64,000 bases of DNA from JADZAI01 sp047602465 (GCA_047602465.1 JASGHF010000001.1:1798001-1862000); one strand, 5' to 3'. Positions 22,764-35,966 are shown, counted from the stretch's first letter. Translations and numbers: made by a program. Notes: generated by a model from the letters alone, not told the origin.

Positions 22764-22782
22764 TTCGCGAACTTTCGCGAAC
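22764..22782. repeat. Two TTCGCGAAC palindromic repeats next to attR
   Basis: TTCGCGAAC occurs at 22764-22772 and 22774-22782, one helical turn apart and 8 bp from the attachment site. Candidate binding site for the excisionase-like protein or integrase. A looser copy (CGCGAACGCTCG) lies near 22703. Confidence 0.45.
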
Positions 22783-22789
22783 TAGGAAT

Positions 22790-22809
22790 TGGTGCCCAGA
22801 AGAGGACTC
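22790..22809. repeat. attR: tRNA-Leu 3' end at the right border of the island
   Basis: TGGTGCCCAGAAGAGGACTC, matching attL at 8453-8471 but for one C. The next base differs (G here, A at left), placing the crossover within these 20 bases. Confidence 0.88.
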
Positions 22810-22874
22810 GAACCTCCACGCCTCGCGGCGCTGCTACCTGAAAGCAGTGCGTCTACCAATTCCGCCATCTGGGC
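22790..22874 (-). tRNA. tRNA-Leu(CAG)
   Basis: The reverse complement folds as a class II tRNA: acceptor stem GCCCAGA/TCTGGGC, D arm with GGCGGAATTGGTAGACGCA, anticodon stem CTGCT/AGCAG with loop TTCAGGT (anticodon CAG), a variable arm (CGCCGCGAGGCG), T-loop GGTTCGAGTCC, and encoded CCA at 22792-22790. Its 3' end serves as attR of the island; integration has kept the gene intact. Confidence 0.96.
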
Positions 22875-23063
22875 ACGGTATCGGAGGGCGGCTGACTAAG
22901 GGTCTGCGCTGCGCTTGTCAATCGGTGCGTCCTTCGAGACGGCGAAGGCCCTTTTTTGCGAACACGCCGGGGCGTGCTTCGCGGCCGCCCCCTGAAGATG
23001 AGGGAAGAGGGAGCTTAACGCCGGGGGGCGGATCGGGTATCACCCGGCCAGCAAGGGGCCAGC

Positions 23064-24014
23064 ATGTCGCAGCGCATCGTCACCATCTTCGGAGCCGCAG
23101 GATTCCTGGGCCGTCATATCGTCAGGGCGCTGGCCAAGGACGGTTGGCGCATCCGCGCCTGTTCACGTTACCCGCAGCTGGCCGAGTTCCTGCGCCCCTA
23201 TGGCATGGTGGGGCAGATCCAGCCCTTCAAGGCCGACGTGACGAACGAGGCCCAAGTGCGCCGCGCCGTGCTGGGCGCCGACGCCGTCATCAACCTTGCG
23301 GGCATCATGCACGGGGGCTTCGGCGGCAAGCGCTTCACCGCCGTCCATGAAGACGGGGCGGCGACGGTCGCGCGCCTGTGCGCGGAAGCGGGCGTGCCGC
23401 GTCTGGTGCATGTGTCGGCGCTGGCCGCGCATGAGGACAGCGAGGCCAAATACGCAAAGTCGAAGCTGGCGGGTGAGCGCGAGGTGCGCGCAGCGTTCCC
23501 GAATGCCACGATCCTGCGTCCGTCGGTGGTGTTCGGGCAGGAGGACAAGTTCTTCAACCGCTTCGCCAACATGGCGCGCTATACGCTGGTGATGCCGCTG
23601 ATCGGCGGGGGCGAGACGAAATTCCAGCCGGTGTTCGTGGCCGATGTCGCCGAGGCGGTGAAGGCCGTGCTGGCGAAGGCGGAAACCGCAGGCGAGACCT
23701 TCGATCTGGGCGGGCCGGAGGTGATGAGCTTCCGCCAGGTGATCGAGCTGATCCTGAAAGTGGTGGCGCGCCGCCGTCTTCTCGCGCCGGTGCCCTTCGC
23801 CATCGCCAAGATCGGGTCGTATCCCGCTTCGCTGTTGCCCGACCCGCCGCTGACGCCCGACCAGGTGGAGATGCTGAAAGGCGACAGCATCGTCAGCGAA
23901 GGTGCGAAGGGGTTCGCCGAACTGGGCATCAGTCCGGAAGCGCCCGAAGCGATCGTGCCCGGCTATCTGTGGCGGTTCCGCCGGACGGGCCAGTTCGAGC
24001 CGGCGCCGCAATAG
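23064..24014 (+). CDS. Complex I NDUFA9-like NAD(P)-binding protein
   Basis: 316 residues with a Rossmann start IVTIFGAAGFLGRHIVRAL, NLAGIMHGGF, an active-site-like YAKSKLAGE, and LRPSVVFGQEDKFFNRFANM. The pattern is that of the extended atypical SDR group related to the mitochondrial complex I NDUFA9 subunit, common in alphaproteobacteria. Likely a cytoplasmic NAD(P)H-binding, structural or quinone-biosynthesis-related protein. The catalytic Tyr is followed by K three residues on. Followed 3 bp later by a DMT transporter. Confidence 0.86.
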   Translation: MSQRIVTIFGAAGFLGRHIVRALAKDGWRIRACSRYPQLAEFLRPYGMVGQIQPFKADVTNEAQVRRAVLGADAVINLAGIMHGGFGGKRFTAVHEDGAATVARLCAEAGVPRLVHVSALAAHEDSEAKYAKSKLAGEREVRAAFPNATILRPSVVFGQEDKFFNRFANMARYTLVMPLIGGGETKFQPVFVADVAEAVKAVLAKAETAGETFDLGGPEVMSFRQVIELILKVVARRRLLAPVPFAIAKIGSYPASLLPDPPLTPDQVEMLKGDSIVSEGAKGFAELGISPEAPEAIVPGYLWRFRRTGQFEPAPQ

Positions 24015-24017
24015 GCT

Positions 24018-24947
24018 TTGGCCTCGACCTTTCCCGCCTGGGCCTGGATCGCCTTTACGCTGGTCGCCGCGTCGCTGCAGGCGTTCCGCACGGCTGCGCA
24101 GAAATGGCTGGGCGGGAAGCTCTCCACCGCCGCGGCGACATACGTGCGCTATCTCTTTGCGCTGCCCATCGCAGCGGCGTGGGCGTTGATCCTGATCTTC
24201 GTATTCGACGTCGAGGTGCCGCTGCCGGGGGCGGTGTCATTCGGTTATGCGGCGGCCAATGCGGCGACGCAGATCGCCGGGACGGCCTTTCTGCTGCTGG
24301 CGTTGCAGAGCCGGAATTTCGCGGTGGGCGTCGCCTATTCCAAGACCGACGTGGTGCAGGCGGCGGCATTCGAGGCGCTGGTGCTGGGCGCGGCGATCAC
24401 CTGGGGCGCAGCGGCGGGAATCGGGATTGCGACGGTGGCCGTGATGGTGATGTCGTTCAAATCCGGGGCGCGGCCGATCGAGGCGATCGTTGAGGGCGTT
24501 ACCGAGAAAGCGGCGGTTTTCGGCCTGTTATCGGGCGCGAGCTTCGCGATTTCGGGTGTGATGGTGCGGGCCGCTGTCATCAATTACGGCGAGGCGCCGC
24601 TGGCTGGGGCGGCGGTGTCGGCGCTGGTGATGGTGCTGAGTCTGCAGGTGGTGGTGATGGGCGCGTATCTGGCCTGGCGCGAGCGCGGGGCGTTCGCGGC
24701 GATCGCGCGGAGCTGGAAACCGGCGGCTTTTGCGGGCGCGGCGGGCGGAATCGGCTCGATCTGCTGGTTTCTGGCGCTGGGGCTGCAGCAGGTCGCCTAT
24801 GTGCGGACGCTGGGCCTTGTGGAGATCCTGGTGACGATCGTGCTGTCGCGGGTGCTGTTCAAAGAGCATCCCAAGCGCCGTGAGATCTTCGGAATCGTCA
24901 TGTTGCTGACCGGAATCGCGCTGGTTTTGAACGCCGGGGCGCTGTGA
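24018..24947 (+). CDS. DMT superfamily (EamA-like) transporter
   Basis: 309 residues, about ten membrane helices (WIAFTLVAASLQAFRTAAQK; LFALPIAAAWALILIFVF; IGSICWFLALGLQQVAYVRT; IFGIVMLLTGIALVL). Start is TTG at 24018, three bases after the preceding stop. Substrate unknown. The 3' end overlaps the convergent HNH gene by about 50 bp. Confidence 0.85.
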   Translation: MASTFPAWAWIAFTLVAASLQAFRTAAQKWLGGKLSTAAATYVRYLFALPIAAAWALILIFVFDVEVPLPGAVSFGYAAANAATQIAGTAFLLLALQSRNFAVGVAYSKTDVVQAAAFEALVLGAAITWGAAAGIGIATVAVMVMSFKSGARPIEAIVEGVTEKAAVFGLLSGASFAISGVMVRAAVINYGEAPLAGAAVSALVMVLSLQVVVMGAYLAWRERGAFAAIARSWKPAAFAGAAGGIGSICWFLALGLQQVAYVRTLGLVEILVTIVLSRVLFKEHPKRREIFGIVMLLTGIALVLNAGAL

Positions 24948-25206
24948 TGGGCAGGCCCCTGCCCGTGTGATGTTCGCGGGCGGCAGTGAAGGCGGCGACG
25001 TCCATATCACCCCGCGCGGCGTTGCAGAGACGGCAGGCGGCGGTGAGATTTTCGGCCGTATCGGCGCCGCCTTTGGCGCGCGGGATGATGTGATCCAGCG
25101 TGATGCCGCGGCCGCCTTTGCCGGTGCGGTCCATGGTGAGATTGCACCAGCAGCAGCGGCCCTTCTGGGCGGTGAAGAGGCGGTCGCGGAGGTCCGCCAG
25201 GCTCAC
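24898..25206 (-). CDS. HNH endonuclease family protein
   Basis: 102 residues from GTG at 25206, which overlaps the stop of the upstream RNase T2 gene as GTGA. Motifs: GRCCWCNLTMD, ITLDHIIPRAKGGADTAENL and CRLCNAARG, i.e. two CxxC zinc-binding pairs around the DH...N catalytic core. Small HNH proteins may nick or cut DNA in repair or defence; no specific role is shown. Its tail overlaps the convergent transporter gene. Confidence 0.78.
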   Translation of the reverse strand: MSLADLRDRLFTAQKGRCCWCNLTMDRTGKGGRGITLDHIIPRAKGGADTAENLTAACRLCNAARGDMDVAAFTAAREHHTGRGLPITAPRRSKPARFRSAT

Positions 25207-25958
25207 CGTGAATAACGCACGGGCGGCATGCGGATGCGGTCCTGCCGGCACTGGGAGCGGCGGGTCTGGGCGCCGCAGGCGGTGAAGCGGAGATCCCTGG
25301 TCATGCAGAGCCGGACCTCATCCAGCGCGTTTTTCGCGCAGGTGACGGAGAGATGGTCGGGCTGGAGCATGGGGTTGGCGGCCACGAAGGCCGAGACGAT
25401 GTCGCGGGGCGGCAGGGTGATGGCGGTTTCGAGCTGTTCGAAGCGCGGCGGAATGGTGACCGCCTGCCACGCCGCGCGGACGGCCTGAAAATAGGCCTCC
25501 TGCGTCAGCCCGGTGCAGGCCCCGTGGGTGCGCCATTCGTGACCGACGAGGCCGCGTGACGGCATGATGTCGAGCATCTCGTCGACAAGGGCGTCGGGCA
25601 CGCGCGGGTTTTCGGTGGGGCAGTCCTCAGGATAGCCGCGCGCGTTCTGCGGCCAGAGGCCGTGGACGATGAAATGGAAGGGCCGGCCGCCGCATTGCAG
25701 ACGGTCGCGGTCGGTCGCCTCCTGCTCGCAATAGGAAGGCGACCAGGAGAGGGCGAGGACGTAATAGTCGAAATCGCCTTCGGGAACCGGGCGGGCGGGT
25801 TCGCCGCGCCGGGCGGGCGCGGGTGACGGCGTTGCGTCCGCCGTGCGCGCCGGCGGCGCGTCCTGCTGCTGCAGCGCGCCGAGGTCGAAGCCGAGCCAGC
25901 CGGCGACCGCGATGACGAGCGCGGCCAGAGCGATGAGGAGCGGGTTCTGCTTCTTCAA
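25203..25958 (-). CDS. RNase T2 family ribonuclease, membrane-anchored or secreted
   Basis: 251 residues. N-terminal hydrophobic segment (LLIALAALVIAVAGWLGFDL) is a signal or anchor, then a Pro/Ala-rich linker, then the T2 domain with both catalytic motifs: CAS I FIVHGLWPQ and CAS II HEWRTHGACTG, plus several cysteines. T2 enzymes degrade RNA in the periplasm to cyclic nucleotides. The last residues overlap the HNH gene start. Confidence 0.9.
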   Translation of the reverse strand: MKKQNPLLIALAALVIAVAGWLGFDLGALQQQDAPPARTADATPSPAPARRGEPARPVPEGDFDYYVLALSWSPSYCEQEATDRDRLQCGGRPFHFIVHGLWPQNARGYPEDCPTENPRVPDALVDEMLDIMPSRGLVGHEWRTHGACTGLTQEAYFQAVRAAWQAVTIPPRFEQLETAITLPPRDIVSAFVAANPMLQPDHLSVTCAKNALDEVRLCMTRDLRFTACGAQTRRSQCRQDRIRMPPVRYSR

Positions 25959-25965
25959 GGCGGGA

Positions 25966-26388
25966 TCAGGCGGAGCCGCAGCGGCGCAGATAGAGCGAGG
26001 TCGAGGGGTAGGTGTTGTCGGCCCCGGCGGGGACGAGTTCGAGCTGCGAACCGTTCACCTGGTCGATGCCGAGATCGCCCTTCTTGCCGGTGAGGAAGAT
26101 TTCCAGACGCCCCGGAGCCGAGGCGGGGGCTTCCATGACCTTGTAGTCGGTGATGGTCTCGCCGGCTTTCACGCCGCCCGTGCGCGGCTGAACGGTCATG
26201 CGGAAGGATTCGGCGTTCACCGCGCCGAAATAGACGACATAGCCGTCGGCCTCGCAGCTTTCCGGCGGGGCGCCCGTAGCGCCGAGCCAGACGCCGTAGA
26301 TCGCCAGCGGCGAGACCTTGCGGCGTTCTTCGGCGTGGACGCTGAGCGCGAGCGTGGCGGCGGCGGCGAGAAGGATGAAACGGCGCAA
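25966..26388 (-). CDS. Small secreted protein, unknown
   Basis: 140 residues from TTG at 26388, preceded by AGGAG: MRRFILLAAAATLALSVHAE is a signal peptide. Mature part (GVWLGATGAPPESCEADGYV, PSTSLYLRRCGSA) contains two cysteines and resembles small periplasmic DUF-type proteins, function unknown. Longer in-frame starts overlap uppP and lack a leader. Eight bp upstream of the RNase T2 gene, same strand, likely an operon. Confidence 0.68.
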   Translation of the reverse strand: MRRFILLAAAATLALSVHAEERRKVSPLAIYGVWLGATGAPPESCEADGYVVYFGAVNAESFRMTVQPRTGGVKAGETITDYKVMEAPASAPGRLEIFLTGKKGDLGIDQVNGSQLELVPAGADNTYPSTSLYLRRCGSA

Positions 26389-26416
26389 GGCGGAACTCCT
26401 GAAACGTGAGACCAGT

Positions 26417-27214
26417 CTAGCGGAACGCGAGGGCGGCGAGAATGACGCCGCCAAGGGCGATGCGGTACCAGGCAAACGGGGTGAAACCGTGGCGGGCGAT
26501 GAAGCCGAGCGCCCAGCGCACCACGACGATGGCCGCAAGGAAGGCAGCGATGGAGCCTGCGCCGATCAGCATGGCGCTGTCGGCGTTGAAGACCGACCAG
26601 TTCTTGTAGAGGTCGTAGGTGAAGGCCCCGAGCATGGTGGGGATGGCGAGGAAGAACGAGAACTCCGCCGCCGCCTTGCGCTCCACCCCCAGCAGCAGCG
26701 CGCCGATGATGGTGGCCCCCGAGCGCGAGGTGCCGGGGATCATGGCGAGGCATTGCAGCACGCCGATCTTGAGGCAGACGCTTAAAGGCAGGCTGTCGGA
26801 CTCGGTATATTTCACGCGCGGCAGATTGCGTTCGACCACGATGATGACGAGGCCGCCGACGATGAGCGCGATGGCGATGGGGAGCGGCGCAAAGAGCAGT
26901 TCCTTGATCTGGCTGTGGAACAGCACGCCGAGCGCCACGGCCGGCAGGAAGGCGATGAGGATGCCGGCGGCGAAAAGCCGGGACTGCCTGCTCGTCGGCA
27001 GGGTGACGAGGACGTGCCAGAGCTTGCTGAAATAGAGGACCACGATGGCGAGGATGGCCCCCAGCTGGATCATCACCACGAAGGCGTCCCAGCCGGGCAC
27101 GTTGAAGCCCAGAAGGTCGGCGGCGAGGATCTGGTGGGCGGTGGAGGAGACCGGGAGGAACTCGGTCAGGCCCTCGATAATCCCGAGGATGATGGCGAGG
27201 ATGAGATCGGACAT
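26417..27214 (-). CDS. uppP: Undecaprenyl-diphosphatase UppP (BacA)
   Basis: 265 residues, eight or so membrane helices, with both BacA signature motifs: GLTEFLPVSSTAHQIL near the start and IPGTSRSGATI in the middle. It dephosphorylates undecaprenyl diphosphate to recycle the lipid carrier for peptidoglycan and LPS O-antigen, and gives bacitracin resistance when overproduced. Divergent from gltD, sharing the dyad-rich spacer. Confidence 0.95.
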   Translation of the reverse strand: MSDLILAIILGIIEGLTEFLPVSSTAHQILAADLLGFNVPGWDAFVVMIQLGAILAIVVLYFSKLWHVLVTLPTSRQSRLFAAGILIAFLPAVALGVLFHSQIKELLFAPLPIAIALIVGGLVIIVVERNLPRVKYTESDSLPLSVCLKIGVLQCLAMIPGTSRSGATIIGALLLGVERKAAAEFSFFLAIPTMLGAFTYDLYKNWSVFNADSAMLIGAGSIAAFLAAIVVVRWALGFIARHGFTPFAWYRIALGGVILAALAFR

Positions 27215-27262
27215 GGCGCACCCAGGGTCGAAGCGTCACGGGTAAGGCAATTCCGGTTCAAT

Positions 27263-27300
27263 GTCTTATGCTAATATAAGACCGATACGGACTTATATTA
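27263..27300. promoter_or_regulatory. Overlapping dyads in the uppP-gltD divergent promoter region
   Basis: GTCTTAT (27263-27269) pairs with ATAAGAC (27276-27282); TAATATAAG (27272-27280) pairs perfectly with CTTATATTA (27292-27300). The two inverted repeats share bases, so they are mutually exclusive as hairpins, or form adjacent half-sites for a dimeric regulator. A further related CCTATAAG lies near 27370. The tract is AT-rich in a GC-rich genome. Which gene it controls is not shown. Confidence 0.5.
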
Positions 27301-27449
27301 TCGCGACTTCTTCGCAAATCGGGAAGCCTGCCGTCAATTTCGGGGCTTAATAGACACTAATACTGTCCTATAAGCCATTTCCCCTCTTTCCGCAGGGCTT
27401 TGGCCCCCCTATAACCCGGCTCCCTTTTCATCGCTTTTCAGGCCGTGCC

Positions 27450-28895
27450 ATGGCGACGACCAAGATGCTGCGCTTTGTCCAGATCGGGCCGCAAACGCCC
27501 GAAAAGCGCCCCGCCAGCGCCCGGCGCGAGGATTTCCACGAGATCTATGCCGGTTACGCCGCCGCCAAGGCCGAGGAACAGGCCAGCCGGTGCAGCCAGT
27601 GCGGCGTGCCGTTCTGTCAGGTGCATTGCCCGCTTTCCAACAACATCCCCGACTGGCTGAAACTGACCGCCGAAGGGCGGCTGGAGGAGGCCTATGAGGT
27701 CTCCAGCGCGACCAACAACATGCCCGAGGTCTGCGGCCGCATCTGCCCGCAGGATCGCCTGTGCGAGGGGAACTGCGTCATCGAGCAGTCGACCCATGGG
27801 GCGGTGACGATCGGGTCGGTGGAGAAATACATCACCGACACGGCCTGGGAGATGGGCTGGGTGAAGCCGATCAGCCCGGCGCGCGAGCGTGACCAGAGCA
27901 TCGGGATCATCGGCGCGGGGCCGGCGGGCCTGGCGGCGGCCGAGGAACTGCGCAAGCTGGGTTTCCAGGTGACGATCTATGACCGTTACGACCGGGCAGG
28001 CGGGTTGCTGATCTATGGCATCCCCAGCTTCAAGCTGGAGAAGGAGATCGTCGAGCGGCGGTCGCAGCGTCTGGCCGATGGCGGCATCACGCTGGAGCAG
28101 AATTTCGAGGTGGGCCGCGATGCGACCCTGGCCGATCTGCGCGCGAAGCATGACGCGATCCTGATCGCCACCGGCGTCTACAAGGCGCGCGCGATGGCGA
28201 CGCCGGGCGCGGGGCTGACAGGCGTGTTCCCCGCGATGACGTATCTGACCGCATCGAACCGCAAGGGCCTGGGCGATGCGGTTCCCGACTTCGACAACGG
28301 CACGCTGAACGCCGACGGCAAGAATGTCGTCGTGATCGGCGGCGGCGATACCGCCATGGACTGCGTCCGCACCGCGATCCGTCAGGGCGCGAAGAGCGTG
28401 ACATGCCTGTATCGCCGCGACCGCGAGAACATGCCGGGTTCGATGCGCGAAGTGACGAACGCCGAGGAAGAAGGCGTGACGTTCGAGTGGCTGGCGGCGC
28501 CCAAAGCCATTCTGGGCGACACGCAGGTGACCGCCGTGCGCGCCCAGCGCATGCGCCTTGGCCTGCCCGATTCATCCGGCCGCCGTGCGCCGGAGGCCAT
28601 TCCGGATGCGACCTTCGATCTGCCCGCCGATATCGCCATCGAGGCGCTGGGCTTCGACCCGGAAGACCTGCCCGCGCTGTTCGGCGCGCCGGAGCTGAAG
28701 GTTTCGCGCTGGGGCACCATCGCCTGCGATTTCCGCACGCAGATGACGAATATCGAAGGCGTGTTCGGGGCGGGCGACATCGTGCGCGGCGCATCGCTGG
28801 TCGTCTGGGCGATCAAGGACGGCCGTGACGCGGCGGCGCAGATCGCCAGCTATCTGGAAGCCAGGGCGGCGCTGGCCAAGCTGGCGGCGGAGTAG
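27450..28895 (+). CDS. gltD: Glutamate synthase small (beta) subunit
   Basis: 481 residues. N-terminal Fe-S cysteine clusters (CSQCGVPFCQVHCP and CGRICPQDRLCEGNC), FAD-binding GIIGAGPAGLAAAEEL, and NADPH-binding VIGGGDTAMDCVRTA. It passes electrons from NADPH to the large subunit in ammonium assimilation. Here gltD precedes gltB, separated by a dispersed-repeat spacer of 186 bp. Confidence 0.96.
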   Translation: MATTKMLRFVQIGPQTPEKRPASARREDFHEIYAGYAAAKAEEQASRCSQCGVPFCQVHCPLSNNIPDWLKLTAEGRLEEAYEVSSATNNMPEVCGRICPQDRLCEGNCVIEQSTHGAVTIGSVEKYITDTAWEMGWVKPISPARERDQSIGIIGAGPAGLAAAEELRKLGFQVTIYDRYDRAGGLLIYGIPSFKLEKEIVERRSQRLADGGITLEQNFEVGRDATLADLRAKHDAILIATGVYKARAMATPGAGLTGVFPAMTYLTASNRKGLGDAVPDFDNGTLNADGKNVVVIGGGDTAMDCVRTAIRQGAKSVTCLYRRDRENMPGSMREVTNAEEEGVTFEWLAAPKAILGDTQVTAVRAQRMRLGLPDSSGRRAPEAIPDATFDLPADIAIEALGFDPEDLPALFGAPELKVSRWGTIACDFRTQMTNIEGVFGAGDIVRGASLVVWAIKDGRDAAAQIASYLEARAALAKLAAE

Positions 28896-29081
28896 GCGAG
28901 CGGCAGGCGAAGCCTGCCGCCATGTCATCCCGGACGGCGTGCAAAGCGCGCCGATCCGGAATCCAGCCGGAAGCTGGATGGCCGGGTCAGGCCCGGCCAT
29001 GAGGAATGAGTTGAGTAGACGGAACGGAAGTCGTGGATGGTCCGCCTTCGCGGACCATGACAGCAAGGGTCGGGACGCAGC
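28896..29081. repeat. Dispersed palindromic repeat between gltD and gltB
   Basis: The spacer contains GGCAGGCGAAGCCTGCC, a TGTCATCCCGGAC...ATCCGGAATCCAG stretch with the palindrome GGCCGGGTCAGGCCCGGCC, and GGTCCGCCTTCGCGGACC. Such CATCCCGGA/TCCGGAATCCAG units are dispersed repeats in many alphaproteobacteria. It probably forms several RNA hairpins between gltD and gltB. Confidence 0.6.
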
Positions 29082-33635
<4,554 letters not shown>

Positions 33636-33672
33636 CGCGGCGACTTTCGTGGCGGCGTGGTAATATGCCGCC

Positions 33673-34389
33673 ATGAAAATGGCTGAACTGGAGCGCCGGT
33701 CGGGCGTCGGGCGGGAGACGATCCGCTATTATATCCGCGAGGGCCTGCTGCCCGAGCCGGAGCGGCGGGCGCGCAATGTCGCGGTCTATGGCGATCTCCA
33801 CGCCACGCGGCTGAAGACCATCAAGCGCCTGCAGGAAGAACGGTTCCTGCCGCTGGACGTGATCAAGCGGGTGCTGGACGGCGACCCGTCCGCCCTGCCC
33901 CCGGCCGGCGACCCCTTCGCGCAGCTGGGGCCGCTGCTGGCCCAGCGCCTGGGCGTCGGCGACGGCGAGCCGCCGGTGCTGTTGTCGGCGCTGACCGGAG
34001 ACGATGCGCAGGCCGTGCGCGATGCGGCGGCGCTGGAAGCGGCCGGCACGATCAGCGTGTTCGAGATCAGCGGCGGCCGGGCCGTCTCGCGGCTGGACGC
34101 CCGGATCGTGCAGCTGTGGCGCGAATTGCGCGCCGCCGGCTACACGGCGGAGAATTTCCCGGCCGAGAACTCGATCAACTATGTCGAGGTGATCCGGAGC
34201 CTCGCCGTCACCGAAGTGGCGCGGTTCTTCGACGGCTTCGCCGGGCGGATCGGCCAGGCGGACGCGACCGAGAAGGCGCAGGCGGGCGTCGAGATCGTCA
34301 ATGCGATCATTGCGACGCTGCGCATCCGCTTCATCCTGGACGAGGTCGCCAAGCGGTCGGCCGAACTGCGCCGCCGCACCCCCGCCTGA
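33673..34389 (+). CDS. MerR family transcriptional regulator
   Basis: 238 residues. N-terminal MerR HTH: MKMAELERRSGVGRETIRYY, IREGLLPEPERRARNVAVYG, RLKTIKRLQEERFLPLDVIK. The rest (about 150 residues) is a helical effector or oligomerisation region without the Cys motifs of metal sensors. Ligand unknown. Lies 37 bp after gltB on the same strand. A hairpin at 34424-34439 (TGTGCG/CGCACA) follows the gene. Confidence 0.86.
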   Translation: MKMAELERRSGVGRETIRYYIREGLLPEPERRARNVAVYGDLHATRLKTIKRLQEERFLPLDVIKRVLDGDPSALPPAGDPFAQLGPLLAQRLGVGDGEPPVLLSALTGDDAQAVRDAAALEAAGTISVFEISGGRAVSRLDARIVQLWRELRAAGYTAENFPAENSINYVEVIRSLAVTEVARFFDGFAGRIGQADATEKAQAGVEIVNAIIATLRIRFILDEVAKRSAELRRRTPA

Positions 34390-34423
34390 AAACCGCAGAA
34401 ATCCGGCCTTTGCACGCGGCGAT

Positions 34424-34439
34424 TGTGCGCTGTCGCACA
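34424..34439 (+). terminator. Possible terminator hairpin after the MerR gene
   Basis: TGTGCG and CGCACA arms with a ctgt loop; a T-run (GTTTTTGG) follows after about ten bases. Short stem, so weak. Confidence 0.4.
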
Positions 34440-34533
34440 GTCATGCCGTTTTTGGCTGGTGTGTTGATTGAATTTTGATGATCAACCGCTAATCTCTCAT
34501 CCGATCGAGCTGCCAAGGGAGGGATGTTCGGCC

Positions 34534-34890
34534 GTGGCCAAGTTCAATGTCGGGGTGGGCGATGCGTTTCCGGTGGAAACCGAAAGCGCCCGGACCCGGG
34601 ACGACGACATGCGCGAGGACGATCGCAGGGACGACGACCGCGACCGCCAGGATGACTGGCGCGGACGCCGGCGGCGGTATCAGCGGTTCTGGTACATCAA
34701 GGTCTCGCTGGTCCTGCTGGTCATCTATGGCGCGATCGCCATCTTCTCGCATTCCGGCCTTGGGCCGCGCGGGTTGCTGCTGGCCGCCGCCATCGTCTTC
34801 GGCGTCGGCTTCGTGACCTCGCTGTTCCGCGAGGATGACCGTCCGCGCCGCCGCGACCGCGAGCGCCGCCGTCCGTGGGGAGAACGCTGA
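34534..34890 (+). CDS. Small membrane protein with charged N-terminus, unknown
   Basis: 118 residues from GTG at 34534, about 10 bp after AGGGAGGG. The N-terminus is rich in Arg/Asp (DDDMREDDRRDDDRDRQDDW), followed by two membrane helices (YIKVSLVLLVIYGAIAIF, GLLLAAAIVFGVGFVTSLF) and a basic tail. Function unknown. Its stop overlaps the next gene's ATG as TGATG, suggesting coupling with the DNA-binding protein that follows. Confidence 0.65.
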   Translation: MAKFNVGVGDAFPVETESARTRDDDMREDDRRDDDRDRQDDWRGRRRRYQRFWYIKVSLVLLVIYGAIAIFSHSGLGPRGLLLAAAIVFGVGFVTSLFREDDRPRRRDRERRRPWGER

Positions 34891-35156
34891 TGCACGGCGC
34901 CCGTTATGACCGCCGCCGCCGCTTCGCCGAGGGCGAGGAAGGCCGTGGCACCACCCGCGTGCAGCTGGAAATGCCGCCCCAGGCGATGGACCGCCTGCAG
35001 CGTCTGAAAGACCGCACGGAGGCCGCGTCCTATGCCGAAGTGATCCGCAACGCGTTGCGCCTTTACGAAGCGCTGGTGTCGGAAGCCGAGCAGGGCCGCG
35101 AGTTCGCCATCAAGACGCCCGACGGCGTGATCGCGCCCTATCGGGTGTTCGTGTGA
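34890..35156 (+). CDS. Ribbon-helix-helix (CopG-like) DNA-binding protein
   Basis: 88 residues; RVQLEMPPQAMDRLQRLKDR then TEAASYAEVIRNALRLYEAL is the beta-helix-helix pattern of RHH/CopG regulators. A C-terminal strand (FAIKTPDGVIAPYRVFV) follows. No adjacent toxin gene is seen, so it is more likely a chromosomal regulator than an antitoxin. Start at the ATG overlapping the upstream stop; a GTG 5 codons before is possible. Confidence 0.75.
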   Translation: MHGARYDRRRRFAEGEEGRGTTRVQLEMPPQAMDRLQRLKDRTEAASYAEVIRNALRLYEALVSEAEQGREFAIKTPDGVIAPYRVFV

Positions 35157-35282
35157 ACTGAAGCGCGTCCGGCGCAATGGAAGGCGAACGGGAAAACCTT
35201 ACGCCTTCTTAACCGTGACCGCCCAAGGGTTGCGGGGAATTGGATTTTCCCCGTGACGGGGATGCTCTAACACCCCGGCCTC

Positions 35283-35966
35283 ATGCGCGCGTTGTATCAT
35301 CAGACCCTGTCGCCTGCCGCCCGTATGCTGCGGCTGGCGCTTGCCGAGAAGCGGCTGGATGCGGTGGCGGTTCCCGAACGCTTCTGGGACCGGCGGGCGG
35401 AGTTCCTGGCGCTGAACCCGGCGGGCACCGTGCCGGTGCTGCAGGACGGCGAGGCCGTCGTCACCGGCGTCTTCCACATTCCGGAATATCTGGAAGAGAC
35501 ATATCCTGAACCGGCGCTGTGGCCGCACGACCCGGCCTGGCGGCGCGAGGCACGGCGGCTGACCGACTGGTTCCTTTCCACCTTCCAGATGGAAGTGACC
35601 GAGCCGCTGCTGATGCAGAAGATTCATCCGCGCTATTGCGGATCGCCGCTGCCGCCCAAGCCCGGCGGCCCCGACATCAACGCGATCCGGGGCGGCATGG
35701 ATGCGGTGCGCCGTCACCTGGATCTGATCGGGCATTTCGCCGATACGCGGCGCTGGCTGGGCGGCGACACGCTGACCTATGCCGACCTTGCGGCTGCGGC
35801 GCAGCTGTCCTCGCTGGACTATTCCGGCGACGTGCCGTGGAGCCATAACGAGCAGGCCAAGACCTGGTATATGCGCATCAAGTCGCGCCCCTCGTTCCGG
35901 CCGCTGCTTGCCGAGACGGTGCCGGGCGTGCCTCCTGCGCGGCACTATGCGGTCCTCGACTTCTGA
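35283..35966 (+). CDS. Glutathione S-transferase family protein
   Basis: 227 residues. Thioredoxin-like N-domain (MRALYHQTLSPAARMLRLAL, LNPAGTVPVLQDGEAVVTG with the cis-Pro VP) and an all-helical C-domain (GDTLTYADLAAAAQLSSLDY). Substrates unknown. The Ser/Cys catalytic position in the SPAAR motif is a serine. Overlaps the queG gene start by 20 bases. Confidence 0.86.
   Translation: MRALYHQTLSPAARMLRLALAEKRLDAVAVPERFWDRRAEFLALNPAGTVPVLQDGEAVVTGVFHIPEYLEETYPEPALWPHDPAWRREARRLTDWFLSTFQMEVTEPLLMQKIHPRYCGSPLPPKPGGPDINAIRGGMDAVRRHLDLIGHFADTRRWLGGDTLTYADLAAAAQLSSLDYSGDVPWSHNEQAKTWYMRIKSRPSFRPLLAETVPGVPPARHYAVLDF

Noticed and set aside
34534..35156. Membrane protein plus RHH protein as a toxin-antitoxin pair
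   Set aside because: The coupled first protein is a two-helix membrane protein unlike known toxins, and the RHH protein follows it rather than leading.
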